A stretch of 64,000 nt of DNA from Dermacoccus abyssi (GCF_034541975.1 NZ_JAVYJM010000001.1), one strand, 5' to 3'. Positions 33,450 to 41,460 are shown, counted from the first letter of the stretch. The notes: generated from the letters alone by a model not told the origin. Numbers and translations are program-made.

Positions 33450-34343
33450 TCAGCGAAGCGTGATCTGGCGCGAGACGATGCCGTTGCGTGCGCGGCGCTC
33501 CTCGGCGTCGAGCGGCGTCGAATCGAGCGAGGCGTAGGCCTCCTCGTAGGCGGCGGCGAGTTCGAGCATCGGCTTGCGCTGTTCCTCGGGCAGACGCGTG
33601 GTGACGACCTCCCACACCGGCGTCAGCACCCCGCAGGCACGGAAGGCGCCGAGGAGACGGCCGTCGTCGTCGTTGCTCGGCATGCGGCCCTTGCCCGACG
33701 CGGAGAGGCGCGCGAGAGCGTCGGTGGCCTTGTTCTCCTCCTGCGGGAGCACCCAGCGCACGAAAGCGCGGTCGCCGATGAGCACCCAGTACGCCGAGTC
33801 GACGCCGGGCAGCTTGAAGGTGGGAGCGATGGAGTCGTTGGCGTCCTCCATCGAGATGGAGGCCTCTTCGCCGACCTCGTGGTCCTCGGGGATCCAGAAG
33901 TCGAACGTGTCGTGCACCGTGGGCTCGAGCGAGGTGCTCGTGAGGATGTCCTGCAGACGCGGGGTGGCGGCGCTGACGGGCGGCATCGCGGCGAGCGGCT
34001 GACCCGGCTCGAGCTGCGTGACGGCGATGAGTTGCGCGGCGACGTCACGGCTGGCGTCGCCGGAGCCGCCGCCGGTCTGCAGCGCGACCATCATCTCGCC
34101 ACTCTCGCGACGCAGGCCGGGCCACGCCATCGGCAGGATGGTGGCGACGATTGCCTCGTGCTCGGTGCCGTCGACCTCGAAGGTGACCTTCGCGGTGGCG
34201 GACGGCACGATCTCGCGCATGGCGACCCAGTCGGTCTCGTTCGCGAGGCCCTCGAAGGGGCGCGCGACGAACGGCGCCGGCTGCTGCGAGGGGTCTTTCG
34301 CGACCCGGTTTTCCTTGCCCTTACGGCGTGAAGCCTTACCCAT
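33450..34343 (-). CDS. DUF5926 family protein
   Basis: A 297-residue protein starting MGKASRRKGKENRV, the basic N-terminus typical of this actinobacterial family, followed by PFVARPFEGLANETDWVAMR and PPVSAATPRLQDILTST. No enzyme motif is visible. I use the ATG at 34343; a GTG six bases upstream is also in frame. The family is widespread in actinobacteria, often near pheA and serS, and has no assigned function. Confidence 0.85.
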   Translation of the reverse strand: MGKASRRKGKENRVAKDPSQQPAPFVARPFEGLANETDWVAMREIVPSATAKVTFEVDGTEHEAIVATILPMAWPGLRRESGEMMVALQTGGGSGDASRDVAAQLIAVTQLEPGQPLAAMPPVSAATPRLQDILTSTSLEPTVHDTFDFWIPEDHEVGEEASISMEDANDSIAPTFKLPGVDSAYWVLIGDRAFVRWVLPQEENKATDALARLSASGKGRMPSNDDDGRLLGAFRACGVLTPVWEVVTTRLPEEQRKPMLELAAAYEEAYASLDSTPLDAEERRARNGIVSRQITLR

Positions 34344-34529
34344 GGGCACGATTCTAGGCGTGACGACGCCGGGGTGCTTGCCCCGCCGTCGCGCGAGGTA
34401 TCAGCGGCTGATGGGTGGGCGTCGACCCGTGGTGTCCGGGGACGTTGTGTGGATCCGGGGGCGATATATCGCGGCCAGATCGAGACAAGTGCCCCGGCCA
34501 GGAAGTCGGCCTGGCGGCGGAGGCGGGCG

Positions 34530-34946
34530 TCAGGCGCGGCGGCGGCTCGGGCCGCCGAGGCTGGCCCACACGGTGCGGCCGTTGCGCTCGTCGGTGACGC
34601 CCCACTCGTGCGCGAGGGAGCGGACGATGCGCAGCCCGCGGCCCGCGTTGACCCACTCGGCCTTGGGTTTGGGGACGGGAACGTCGTCGCTGCCGCCGTC
34701 GGTGACCTCGACCTCGACGCGGGGCGCGCGCACCTTCCAGTGCACACGGATACTGCCGTCGGCGAGGGGCTTGGCGTGGCGGATCGCGTTCGTGACGAGT
34801 TCGCTGACGACCATCTCGCACTCGCTGATGATGTCGTCCTCGATGGTGCCGTCGGAGAGGTCGTCGACGATCGCGTGGCGAATCTTGGGCACCGACTCCA
34901 GGCTCCAGTCGAGGCGGACAGTTCGGACGCGTGCGTCACTCGACAC
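34530..34946 (-). CDS. RsbW-like ATP-binding protein (anti-sigma/serine kinase type)
   Basis: A 138-residue GHKL-fold protein: N box ELVTNAIRHAKP, G1 box VEVTDGG, and G2 box AGRGLRIVRSLAHEWGV. This single-domain form is typical of actinobacterial anti-sigma factors and their relatives that phosphorylate anti-sigma antagonists. No sigma or antagonist gene is adjacent, so the partner is unknown. The GTG at 34946 is preceded by GGGAGAGGAG. The 186 bp downstream contain a perfect GCGATATATCGC palindrome (34461-34472). Confidence 0.85.
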   Translation of the reverse strand: MSSDARVRTVRLDWSLESVPKIRHAIVDDLSDGTIEDDIISECEMVVSELVTNAIRHAKPLADGSIRVHWKVRAPRVEVEVTDGGSDDVPVPKPKAEWVNAGRGLRIVRSLAHEWGVTDERNGRTVWASLGGPSRRRA

Positions 34947-35184
34947 GGTGACTCCTCTCCCTGGGGGTGTGCTCCGTGCACAGTTTCTCACGCGAGTGAA
35001 AAACCGACCGGTAGCGCCTGGAGCTCGCGGCCGCAGCCCAGTCGCTGCCGGGCTCGCTTCGTAGACGGTGACGTTCGGTGCGGTTGGTGACGTTGCACCG
35101 TCACCAACCGCAGGAAACGCAGCCGGCTGGAACGGGACGTCAGGCCCTTTGTCGAGCGGCGGCGCCGTCGCTAGCGTCGAACCC

Positions 35185-35721
35185 ATGACGACGAATTCCC
35201 CTCTGCCCCGCGGTATCCAGCACATCGGCGTCACCGTGCCCGACCTCGAGGCGGCCACGCGCTTCTTCGTCGAGGGTCTCGGCGCGAAGGTGGCCTACGA
35301 CGGGCTCTCCCCCGACGACGAACCCCGCCAGGGCGCCGAGGTGGAGCGTCAGCTCGGGCTGCCGCGCGGCGCGGCCATCCACCGTCAGCGCATGTTCGTC
35401 ATCGGCGAGGGGCCGGGGCTCGAGGTGTTCGAGATCAGCGGCGAGCAGCGTCCGGCGGCCGGCCTGGCTGACTTCGGCCTCAACCACATCAGCTTCTACT
35501 GCGACGACATCGAAGGGTCGCTGCGCCGCCTCGTCGACGCGGGCGGCGAAGCGCTGAGCGAGGTGCACGGCAACAGCCGCTACGAGGATTCCGAAGGCAA
35601 CGGCAGCGTCTACGTCAAGGCTCCGTGGGGCATGCTCATCGAGCTGCAGACGATCCCCGGCGGCCACTACTACCCCGACGACTCCGAGGCCGAGGTCTGG
35701 ATGCCGAGGCCCCGCGACTGA
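35185..35721 (+). CDS. VOC-fold (glyoxalase-like) protein
   Basis: A 178-residue vicinal-oxygen-chelate protein. Two beta-alpha-beta modules are seen: IQHIGVTVPDLEAATRFF in the first, LNHISFYCDDIEGSLRRL in the second, with metal-ligand candidates His13, Glu (LEVFEISG), His (LNHIS) and Glu (LIELQT). It may be a dioxygenase, isomerase or lyase. A TAGCGT -10 box (35172-35177) lies 7 bases before the ATG and there is no ribosome site, so a leaderless mRNA is likely. Confidence 0.85.
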   Translation: MTTNSPLPRGIQHIGVTVPDLEAATRFFVEGLGAKVAYDGLSPDDEPRQGAEVERQLGLPRGAAIHRQRMFVIGEGPGLEVFEISGEQRPAAGLADFGLNHISFYCDDIEGSLRRLVDAGGEALSEVHGNSRYEDSEGNGSVYVKAPWGMLIELQTIPGGHYYPDDSEAEVWMPRPRD

Positions 35722-35744
35722 GATCAGCGGACCGCGGACCCAAG

Positions 35745-35834
35745 GTTCCCCACTCGCGCGACATCCCGCGCTTGTGGGGAACTCTCACCCCTGTTGAGCC
35801 CCACGTGCGCGACATCTCGCGCGAGTGGGGCTCA
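35745..35834. repeat. Tandem pair of 32-nt palindromic repeats (copies A1 and A2)
   Basis: Two imperfect palindromes, each with a 32-nt core starting CCCCAC and ending GTGGGG. The A1 core is 35748-35779, with flanking complementary bases reaching 35745-35782; A2 spans 35795-35834 with its flanks. The inner arms are GCGCGA and its partner. The pair lies between convergent genes and A2 contains the stop codon of the GDPD gene. Matching copies occur at 58142-58228. Confidence 0.85.
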
Positions 35835-36749
35835 CCCGTAGAACGCCGCCCGGGCGGCGAGGACCTCTGCAGGCTTGTTGGTGATGATCGCGTCGACGCC
35901 GTTGCGCAGGCAGCGCAGCACGTCGTCGGGTTCGTCGACCGTCCACACGTGCACCTCGTGGCCGCGGCCGTGCTGCTCGGCGACGAGCCCCGGGTTGCGG
36001 CGCAGCATTCCCACGCTGATCGCGGCGATCGAGATGCCGTCCGGCAGGCGCCCGCCACGAATGCGCTGCGGCATGACGCCCTCCATGAGCCACGCGAGCG
36101 GCACCTCGGGGGCGTGCCGCGTCATCCGCGTGACAGCCGGCAGCGCGAACGACATGACGCGCACGTTCGTGCGCTGCGGATCGAACGTCTCGAGCCCGAA
36201 ATCGGCGAGCACGCGCGCGAGTTCGGCCTCCACCTTGCCCGCGTGCCGCGACGGGTGCTTCGTCTCGATCGCGAGATCGACGCGGCGCCCCGCCGCCAGC
36301 GTCGTCCTCACGAGCTGACGCAGCGTGAGGATCTTCGAGGCGTTCCGGTCGGCCAGTTCCAGCTCGTCCGCGCCGACGCGCGCCTTCCACGAACCCCAGT
36401 CGAGCTCCTCCAGGCGCGCCAACTCGAGCGCGCTGATCGCCCCCGTGCCGTTCGACGTCCGTTTCGCCGTACGGTCGTGGACACAGACGAGGTGCCCGTC
36501 GGCCGTGAGCCGTACGTCGCACTCCAACGCGTCGGCCCCCACCTCGATGGCCCGCTCGTACGCCTCGAGCGTGTGCTCCGGCTCGTGGTGCGACGCCCCG
36601 CGGTGGGCCACGACCTGCGGCGGCCGGCCCGTCAGCGTCGGGATGTCGAGCGGCTCGACAGGCGGGCGCACCGCCCGAAACCCTTGCGCGAGCACCTTCG
36701 TCGGCGTCGTCAAGGCCGGGCGCTGGGGCTGAGCGGGCACGTCGACCAT
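35832..36749 (-). CDS. Glycerophosphodiester phosphodiesterase
   Basis: A 305-residue GDPD-family enzyme cleaving glycerophosphodiesters to glycerol 3-phosphate and an alcohol. The TIM-barrel motif is complete: VVAHRGASHHEPEHTLEAY (catalytic His, metal Glu), LECDVRLTADGHLVCVHD (Glu, Asp, second His), and DLAIETKHP. No signal peptide, so it is cytosolic. The ATG at 36749 starts the protein; its stop lies inside repeat copy A2. Confidence 0.93.
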   Translation of the reverse strand: MVDVPAQPQRPALTTPTKVLAQGFRAVRPPVEPLDIPTLTGRPPQVVAHRGASHHEPEHTLEAYERAIEVGADALECDVRLTADGHLVCVHDRTAKRTSNGTGAISALELARLEELDWGSWKARVGADELELADRNASKILTLRQLVRTTLAAGRRVDLAIETKHPSRHAGKVEAELARVLADFGLETFDPQRTNVRVMSFALPAVTRMTRHAPEVPLAWLMEGVMPQRIRGGRLPDGISIAAISVGMLRRNPGLVAEQHGRGHEVHVWTVDEPDDVLRCLRNGVDAIITNKPAEVLAARAAFYG

Positions 36750-36835
36750 CCTTACCGCGAGGAGCGAACCGGGCGCACCGCCCGCCCACTAGGGTGACGA
36801 CGACGGCACATGCCCACGATTTCACGAGGAGCCTC

Positions 36836-37909
36836 ATGAGCACCCAGGAGATTCCCGAAGAACTTGCCGCGGCCGGCTTCGCCCCCACCAGCACGCCAGA
36901 GGTGCTCGCGGCACGCACCGGCTCGCTGGCCCGCATCATGCTCAACCGCCCGAAGGCGATCAATGCGCTCACCACCGACATGGTCGACGCCGTGCGCGGG
37001 TGCCTCGACGCCTGGCGTGACGACGACACCGTCACCGCCGTGACCATCGAGGGCGCCGGCGAACGCGGCCTGTGCGCGGGTGGCGACGTGCGCAGCGTCC
37101 GTGAGGCCTTCCTCGACGGCGAACACGAGCGCACGTTCAGCTTCTTCGAGCGCGAGTACCGCATGAACGCGGCCATCGCGGACTACCCGAAACTCATCGT
37201 GAGCTACCAGGACGGGATCGTCATGGGCGGCGGCGTCGGCATCTCCGCGTACGCCGGTCTGCGCGTCGCAACGGAGCGCACGAAGGTTGCGATGCCGGAG
37301 ACGATCATCGGCTTCTTCCCGGACGTAGGCGCTCTCTACCTCCTCTCGCGCGCACCCGGCGGCACAGGCGCCTACCTCGCGCTCACCGGCACCACCGTCG
37401 ACGGGCGCGACTCCTGCTACGTCGGGCTCTCGGACGTCGTCATCGACTCGGCGTCGTGGGCGACCGTCATCGAGCGCCTCGCCGACGGCGCCACCCGCAA
37501 CGAGGCCGTCGCCGGCCTCACGACGAGCGGGGACGCCTCGCTCGAGGGCGAACGCGCGTGGATCGACGACGCCTTCGGCTCCGGCGAGCAATTGCGCGCG
37601 CCGTCGGACGTCCTGGCCCGTCTTCGCGACTCGGACGAGACGGCGGCCGGCGAAGCTGCTGACCTGCTCGTTCAGCGTTCGCCCCTGTCCGTGGCGGCGA
37701 CCCTCGAGGCTTTGCGTCGCGCCGCGTCGATGGATTCGGTTCACGAGGTGCTCGAACAGGACAAGCGCCTCGCCCGCGGCCTCGTCGAGCACGGCGACTT
37801 CGTCGAGGGCGTGCGCGCGCAGCTCGTCGACAAGGACCGCGCGCCTCAGTGGTCGCAGAAGTCCTTCGACGAGATGAGCGACGAGCAGGTCGCGCGCCTC
37901 TTCGACTGA
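36836..37909 (+). CDS. 3-hydroxyisobutyryl-CoA hydrolase / enoyl-CoA hydratase family protein
   Basis: A 357-residue crotonase-fold enzyme. The hydrolase subgroup is indicated by length and by SYQDGIVMGGGVGISAY followed by AMPETIIGFFPDVGALYLL. Valine breakdown uses this hydrolase to free 3-hydroxyisobutyrate from CoA. GAGGA precedes the ATG at 36836, and TAGGGT at 36789-36794 could be the -10 box. The last 20 codons recur in decayed form at 39032-39092, part of a duplication around the next cassette. Confidence 0.9.
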   Translation: MSTQEIPEELAAAGFAPTSTPEVLAARTGSLARIMLNRPKAINALTTDMVDAVRGCLDAWRDDDTVTAVTIEGAGERGLCAGGDVRSVREAFLDGEHERTFSFFEREYRMNAAIADYPKLIVSYQDGIVMGGGVGISAYAGLRVATERTKVAMPETIIGFFPDVGALYLLSRAPGGTGAYLALTGTTVDGRDSCYVGLSDVVIDSASWATVIERLADGATRNEAVAGLTTSGDASLEGERAWIDDAFGSGEQLRAPSDVLARLRDSDETAAGEAADLLVQRSPLSVAATLEALRRAASMDSVHEVLEQDKRLARGLVEHGDFVEGVRAQLVDKDRAPQWSQKSFDEMSDEQVARLFD

Positions 37910-37927
37910 AGAACCGCCCTGTGACGA

Positions 37928-37983
37928 ACGGCCCGGTGTGTGAGCTGCGCAGCTCACACACCGGGCCGTCGGTCACAGATCGT
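37928..37983. repeat. 42-bp perfect palindrome with conserved tail (copy P1)
   Basis: Bases 37928-37969 are a perfect palindrome centred on CTGCGCAG. The tail to 37983 ends TCACAGATCGT. The 53-nt unit 37931-37983 matches 39611-39663 at 44 positions, and one differing pair (14 and 23) changes from G-C to C-G, keeping the stem. It may also act as a terminator for the hydrolase gene. Confidence 0.8.
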
Positions 37984-37990
37984 AAAAGCG

Positions 37991-38033
37991 TCAGTGGCGC
38001 ACCTTGTGCCCGATGACACAGCCGACGATGCCG
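37991..38033 (-). pseudogene. Duplicated 3' end of the SMR exporter gene
   Basis: The minus strand reads GIVGCVIGHKVRH then stop, matching the end of the intact exporter at 39133 (GIVGCVIGLKVLH). Only the last 14 codons are present. Together with the hydrolase fragment at 39032 it shows that the exported-protein cassette between them is bounded by copies of the original gene junction. Confidence 0.75.
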
Positions 38034-38109
38034 TCACTGACATTCGATTCACACGGGCTCCCGCTACCTCGAGAGTCATTCGGCTGACCGGCGATCCGCC
38101 GCATGCCCT

Positions 38110-38793
38110 CTAGACGACCGTGAACGCGGGCGCGGCGAAGCCGAGACCATCGGCGAAGAGGCTCGTACCCTTGTTCGTCGGGGTGGTGAAGGTCGCCTTG
38201 AAGACGTAAGTCCCCGCCACCGCCTTGAAACTGAACGACGTCGACGAGCGAGTGCGGCTGATGGCGCCGGAGGCCACGTACGGCACCTGCACGCCGCTGG
38301 TACCGCTCGGCGTCGTATAGGTGGCCGCAGACCCCGAAACGACCACGCCCGAGGGCGAGGTCAGCTGCACTGCAAGCGTCTGCGCACCAATGGGGGAATT
38401 CGCAGGGCGAACCGCACCCAGGTCGTACGAGACCCGGTACGTGCACCCCTCCCGCAGACCCGACGCCGAACTCGACGACGGCTGGACCACCACGTTGTAG
38501 GTCGCCGTGGTCGTAGCGGGGTCCGTGCTCGTGGCCGTCGTCTGAGCTATGAAGTAACTCTTGCCATCGGCACCGGTCGTCACCTTGTTCGACGTGGGGC
38601 TTACAAGCGTGCCGGTGGCGGGACTGGCGAAGACCCACGTCGAGTCGAAGGTCGTCGCCACGGACTGGCACGTCGAGGCAGCTACGGCCGGGGCGGCCGC
38701 CCCCACGACGATCACGGGCGCAGCCCACGCCAGCCCCTTGGCCACATTGCGGCGGCTGACTCCACCGCCGTCGGATTGGAACTGGTCTTCCAT
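38110..38793 (-). CDS. Tat-exported protein of unknown function
   Basis: A 227-residue secreted protein. The N-terminus has a twin-arginine signal (SRRNVAKGLAWAAPVIVVGA, cleavage near AVAAS). The mature part is Thr/Ser-rich and beta-strand-like, ending AAPAFTVV, with repeated short strands such as YNVVVQPSSSS and FSFKAVAGTYVFKATFTT; two Cys (QS-proximal Cys and GCTYRV) may form a disulfide. I use the ATG at 38793 with GTGGGA upstream. It resembles actinobacterial surface proteins with Ig-like folds. It is the only gene in the duplicated-edge cassette. Confidence 0.7.
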   Translation of the reverse strand: MEDQFQSDGGGVSRRNVAKGLAWAAPVIVVGAAAPAVAASTCQSVATTFDSTWVFASPATGTLVSPTSNKVTTGADGKSYFIAQTTATSTDPATTTATYNVVVQPSSSSASGLREGCTYRVSYDLGAVRPANSPIGAQTLAVQLTSPSGVVVSGSAATYTTPSGTSGVQVPYVASGAISRTRSSTSFSFKAVAGTYVFKATFTTPTNKGTSLFADGLGFAAPAFTVV

Positions 38794-39031
38794 TCCCACA
38801 AGCCTTTCGCGCGACAGAAAACTGGCCCCGCAGGGCTCACGAGTAGCCGGAGACATCGAACCTCACGCTGCTGCGGTGGGATCATTGGCAACACGACGTG
38901 CCGCGATCACCCTCAGCCCCCGGCGACTCCCTACGGGACATCATCCTACGAATCCCCTAGCAGATCTACCCCCTAGAACCCATCACGGCTCCGCCACCAC
39001 AGGACCCAGCGCCACGGTTGTGCGTGTACCG

Positions 39032-39109
39032 GAGTGGTGCCGAAAGTCCTCCGCGCCGATCCACGACGAGCAGGCCGCGCGTCTCCTCGGCTGCCGAACG
39101 AGGATGTGA
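39032..39109 (+). pseudogene. Decayed copy of the 3' end of the hydrolase gene
   Basis: Reads PEWCRKSSAPIHDEQAARLL, matching PQWSQKSFDEMSDEQVARLF at the end of the hydrolase at 37909, and continues into TGTGACGAACGGCCC, identical to the bases after the true gene (37920-37934). The copy is diverged but clear over about 60 bp. The rest of 38794-39132 has no supported gene. Confidence 0.65.
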
Positions 39110-39132
39110 CGAACGGCCCTGTCACGGAAGCG

Positions 39133-39453
39133 TCAGTGGAGCACCTTGAGCCCGATGACGCAGCCGACGATGCCGAGCAGCAACAGAACCTTGGCGAGTG
39201 AGACCGGTTCCTCTCCCGTCGCCATCGCGTAGGCCACCGTGAGAACGGCACCGATGCCGACCCAGACGGCGTAGGCCGTACCCACCGGCAGCGACTTCAT
39301 CGCCGTCGCCAGGCCGATCATGCTGAAGGCGCACCCCACGACGAACACGATGCTCGGGCCGAGCTTCGTGAACCCCTCCGACTTACCGAGCGCCGTCGCC
39401 CAAACCGCTTCCATCGCACCGGAAATCACGAGAATCACCCATGCCATCGTCAT
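39133..39453 (-). CDS. gdx: SMR-family guanidinium exporter (Gdx/SugE type)
   Basis: A 106-residue small multidrug resistance protein with four membrane helices. The catalytic Glu is in SGAMEAVWATALG, and SLPVGTAYAVWVGIGAVLT is typical of the Gdx/SugE subgroup, which exports guanidinium rather than broad drugs. A guanidine-III riboswitch directly upstream supports that substrate. Two ATGs, 39453 and 39447, are possible; GGGAG lies 4 or 10 bases upstream respectively. Its 3' end is partly duplicated at 37991-38033. Confidence 0.92.
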   Translation of the reverse strand: MTMAWVILVISGAMEAVWATALGKSEGFTKLGPSIVFVVGCAFSMIGLATAMKSLPVGTAYAVWVGIGAVLTVAYAMATGEEPVSLAKVLLLLGIVGCVIGLKVLH

Positions 39454-39464
39454 TCACTCCCGAT

Positions 39465-39505
39465 GGCCGTCTTGTCGCGTTCCGGGTACGGCTCCCTCGT
39501 CCGGG
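39465..39505 (-). promoter_or_regulatory. Guanidine-III (ykkC-III) riboswitch
   Basis: On the minus strand the RNA begins CCGGACGAGG, continues GAGCCGTACCCGG and ends GACAAGACGGC, all in the order and spacing of the ykkC-III class, whose Thermobifida fusca member has the same conserved words. CCGG pairs with the later CCGG and the ACGGC 3' end pairs back to GCCGT to form the pseudoknot. It lies 11 bases before the start of the SMR exporter, next to GGGAG, so ligand binding probably controls translation. Confidence 0.87.
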
Positions 39506-39610
39506 CCCCACCGAACGTGGGACTGGGTCAAGCATCGCACTCACACCGACGCGTCACCCACCGGTGGGCCCACCGTCCCCGGCAGTGTTCGGTCCGGCCT
39601 GTGAGGTACG

Positions 39611-39663
39611 ACCCGGTCTGTGACCTGCGCAGGTCACACACCAGGCCGAAGCTCACAGACCGT
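39611..39663. repeat. Palindromic repeat with conserved tail (copy P2)
   Basis: The second copy of the 53-nt unit, 44 of 53 identical to 37931-37983. The stem TGTGACCTGCGCAGGTCACA is kept by a compensatory pair change, and the tail ends TCACAGACCGT. It sits 73 bp before murE and downstream of nothing on that strand, so a terminator role alone does not explain it. Confidence 0.75.
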
Positions 39664-39736
39664 GCAAGACCACCCAGGCACGCAACCCCCGCGCGGCGAC
39701 GGCGGTGCCGGGGTCGCCCGTTGTTAACCTCGGACG

Positions 39737-41212
39737 GTGTTTGTGACCCGCGCAGAACTCGAGACGATCCTCGGCACGTCGATCCCCGACGGTGTCGACG
39801 GCATCGACGCCGTCACCCACGACTCTCGCGCCGCGGGCCCCGGTGGAGCGTTCGTCGCCGTCCCCGGGTTCACCGTCGACGGCGTGACGTTCGTGCCGCA
39901 GGCCATGGCCAACGGTGTCTCACTCGTCGTCGCCGAGCGTGACGTCGACGGCGCACCCACCGCCGTCGTGCCCGACGCGCGCGCTGCCCTGGCCGCCCTC
40001 GCGACGGCGACGGCCGGCCACCCGAGCCACGACGTCGTCGTCTACGGCATCACGGGAACGAACGGCAAGACAACGAGCAGCTACGTCCTGCACGGCATCC
40101 TTTCCGCCGCGTACGGCGAGGGGCACACGGGCCTCCTGACGACGGCGGAGATCGTCGTCGGCACCCACCGCGAGCCTGCCGTGCGCACCACGGGCGAGGC
40201 GCCGCAGGTGCAGGGCAACCTCGCGCGCATGCGGGACGCAGGCGTGCAGCACGTCGTCCTCGAGACGAGTTCACACGGCATCCACCTCCAGCGCGTGGCC
40301 GGAACCCGCTACGCCGCAGCGCTGTTCACGAACCTCACGCGCGACCACATCGACCTGCACGGCACAATGGAGGACTACTTCCTCACCAAACGCCGCCTCT
40401 TCGAGTGGACCGAGGGCCCCAAGCTCACGAACGTGGACGACGCCTACGGCGCCCGCATCCTCACCGAGGTGCCGGGCACCCTCGGCTTCGGCGTGAGCGA
40501 GAAGGCCGACTATCGCATCAGCGACGCCCGCCCGAGCGAGGGCGGCACCGCCTTCACCCTGACGACGCCCGCCACGTTCCTCGACGGCCGCGAAGCGCCG
40601 GGACGCATCGAGCTGCAGATGCCGCTGCTCGGCGACTACAACGTGCACAACGTCGCCGGCGCTTCCGCGATTGCCCTTGAGATGGGCATGCCGCTCGACA
40701 CGCTCGTCGACGCCGTGAAGAACATGGGCCAGGTGCCCGGCCGCTTCGAGCGCGTGGCGGCGGCCACCGACAAGGGCTTCGAGGTCGTCGTCGACTATGC
40801 CCACACCGAGGTTGGCCTCGAGCTCGTGCTCGACGTGGCGCGCGACGTCATCTCCCCCGAGGGCCGCGTCATCTGCGTCTACGGCGCAGCGGGGCGCCGC
40901 GACCCGGCCAAGCGCCCCAAGATGGGTGAGGTCGCGAGCCGCCTGGCCGACGTCAACATCATCACGAACGACGACACCTACGACGAGGATCCCCAGGCCA
41001 TCGCGGACGAGGTCATGGCCGGCGCCGATGCGGCCGACACGACGGTCGTGCTCGACCGCCGCGAGGCGATCCGTCAGGCGATGGCGCAGGCTCGCCCGGG
41101 CGACATCGTCGTCGTCGCGGGTAAGGGCCACGAGCGCGTCCAGCACCTGCCCGACGGCGACGTCGATTTCCACGACACGACCGTCGTCACGGAGTTGCTC
41201 GCCGAGAGCTGA
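39737..41212 (+). CDS. murE: MurE-type UDP-MurNAc-dipeptide ligase
   Basis: A 491-residue Mur ligase adding the third residue to the peptidoglycan stem. The ATP loop is GTNGKTT (107-113); TNLTRDHIDLHGTMEDYF and VVDYAHTEVGLE are family marks. The amino-acid-selecting motif, DNPR in diaminopimelate enzymes, reads NDDTYDEDPQ (411-420), without the Arg, so another diamino acid such as lysine is likelier. It stands apart from any division cluster, so a second specialised ligase is possible. TAACCT (39725-39730) is 6 bases before the GTG: leaderless. Confidence 0.88.
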   Translation: MFVTRAELETILGTSIPDGVDGIDAVTHDSRAAGPGGAFVAVPGFTVDGVTFVPQAMANGVSLVVAERDVDGAPTAVVPDARAALAALATATAGHPSHDVVVYGITGTNGKTTSSYVLHGILSAAYGEGHTGLLTTAEIVVGTHREPAVRTTGEAPQVQGNLARMRDAGVQHVVLETSSHGIHLQRVAGTRYAAALFTNLTRDHIDLHGTMEDYFLTKRRLFEWTEGPKLTNVDDAYGARILTEVPGTLGFGVSEKADYRISDARPSEGGTAFTLTTPATFLDGREAPGRIELQMPLLGDYNVHNVAGASAIALEMGMPLDTLVDAVKNMGQVPGRFERVAAATDKGFEVVVDYAHTEVGLELVLDVARDVISPEGRVICVYGAAGRRDPAKRPKMGEVASRLADVNIITNDDTYDEDPQAIADEVMAGADAADTTVVLDRREAIRQAMAQARPGDIVVVAGKGHERVQHLPDGDVDFHDTTVVTELLAES

Positions 41213-41223
41213 CATCCGAGAAC

Positions 41224-41273
41224 GACCACGAAGGGCCGGTACCGCGCAGGAGCGAGGGCTGGCCCTTCGTCGT
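41224..41273 (+). terminator. Hairpin after murE
   Basis: Arms ACGAAGGGCC (41228-41237) and GGCCCTTCGT (41261-41270), extended with one bulge, form a stem just after the murE stop. The loop is long (23 nt), so termination strength is uncertain. Confidence 0.5.
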
Positions 41274-41342
41274 CCTGTGCCCCGAAATATCGGGTTTCCA
41301 TGAACGTGATGCACGAGACACCGCCTCGACTTGCACCCGATT

Positions 41343-41389
41343 CACTACAGGCGTAGTGTCGAAGACATCGAGGCACTACAGATGTAGAA
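41343..41389 (+). promoter_or_regulatory. Two BlaI/CopY-like operator boxes
   Basis: Box 1 is CACTACAGGCGTAGTG (41343-41358), a perfect 6+4+6 palindrome. Box 2 is CACTACAGATGTAGAA (41374-41389) containing TACAGATGTA. Centres are 31 bp apart, about three helical turns. The TACA-N2-TGTA pattern is that of BlaI/MecI/CopY repressors. Both lie 70-120 bp upstream of the 59-residue membrane protein gene. Confidence 0.6.
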
Positions 41390-41460
41390 AGCAGATGTGG
41401 GAAAGCCTCCAGCGCCTGTCTCAACACCTCGCGCACACAACTTTTTGAAGGAGAAACATC

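Noticed and set aside
34461..34472. Perfect 12-bp palindrome GCGATATATCGC
   Set aside because: It may be an operator, but no second copy or neighbouring regulator was seen, so no function can be supported.
35745..35834. CRISPR-like array
   Set aside because: Only two copies lie together, the units are palindromic and the gap between them is short and not spacer-like; no cas genes are present.
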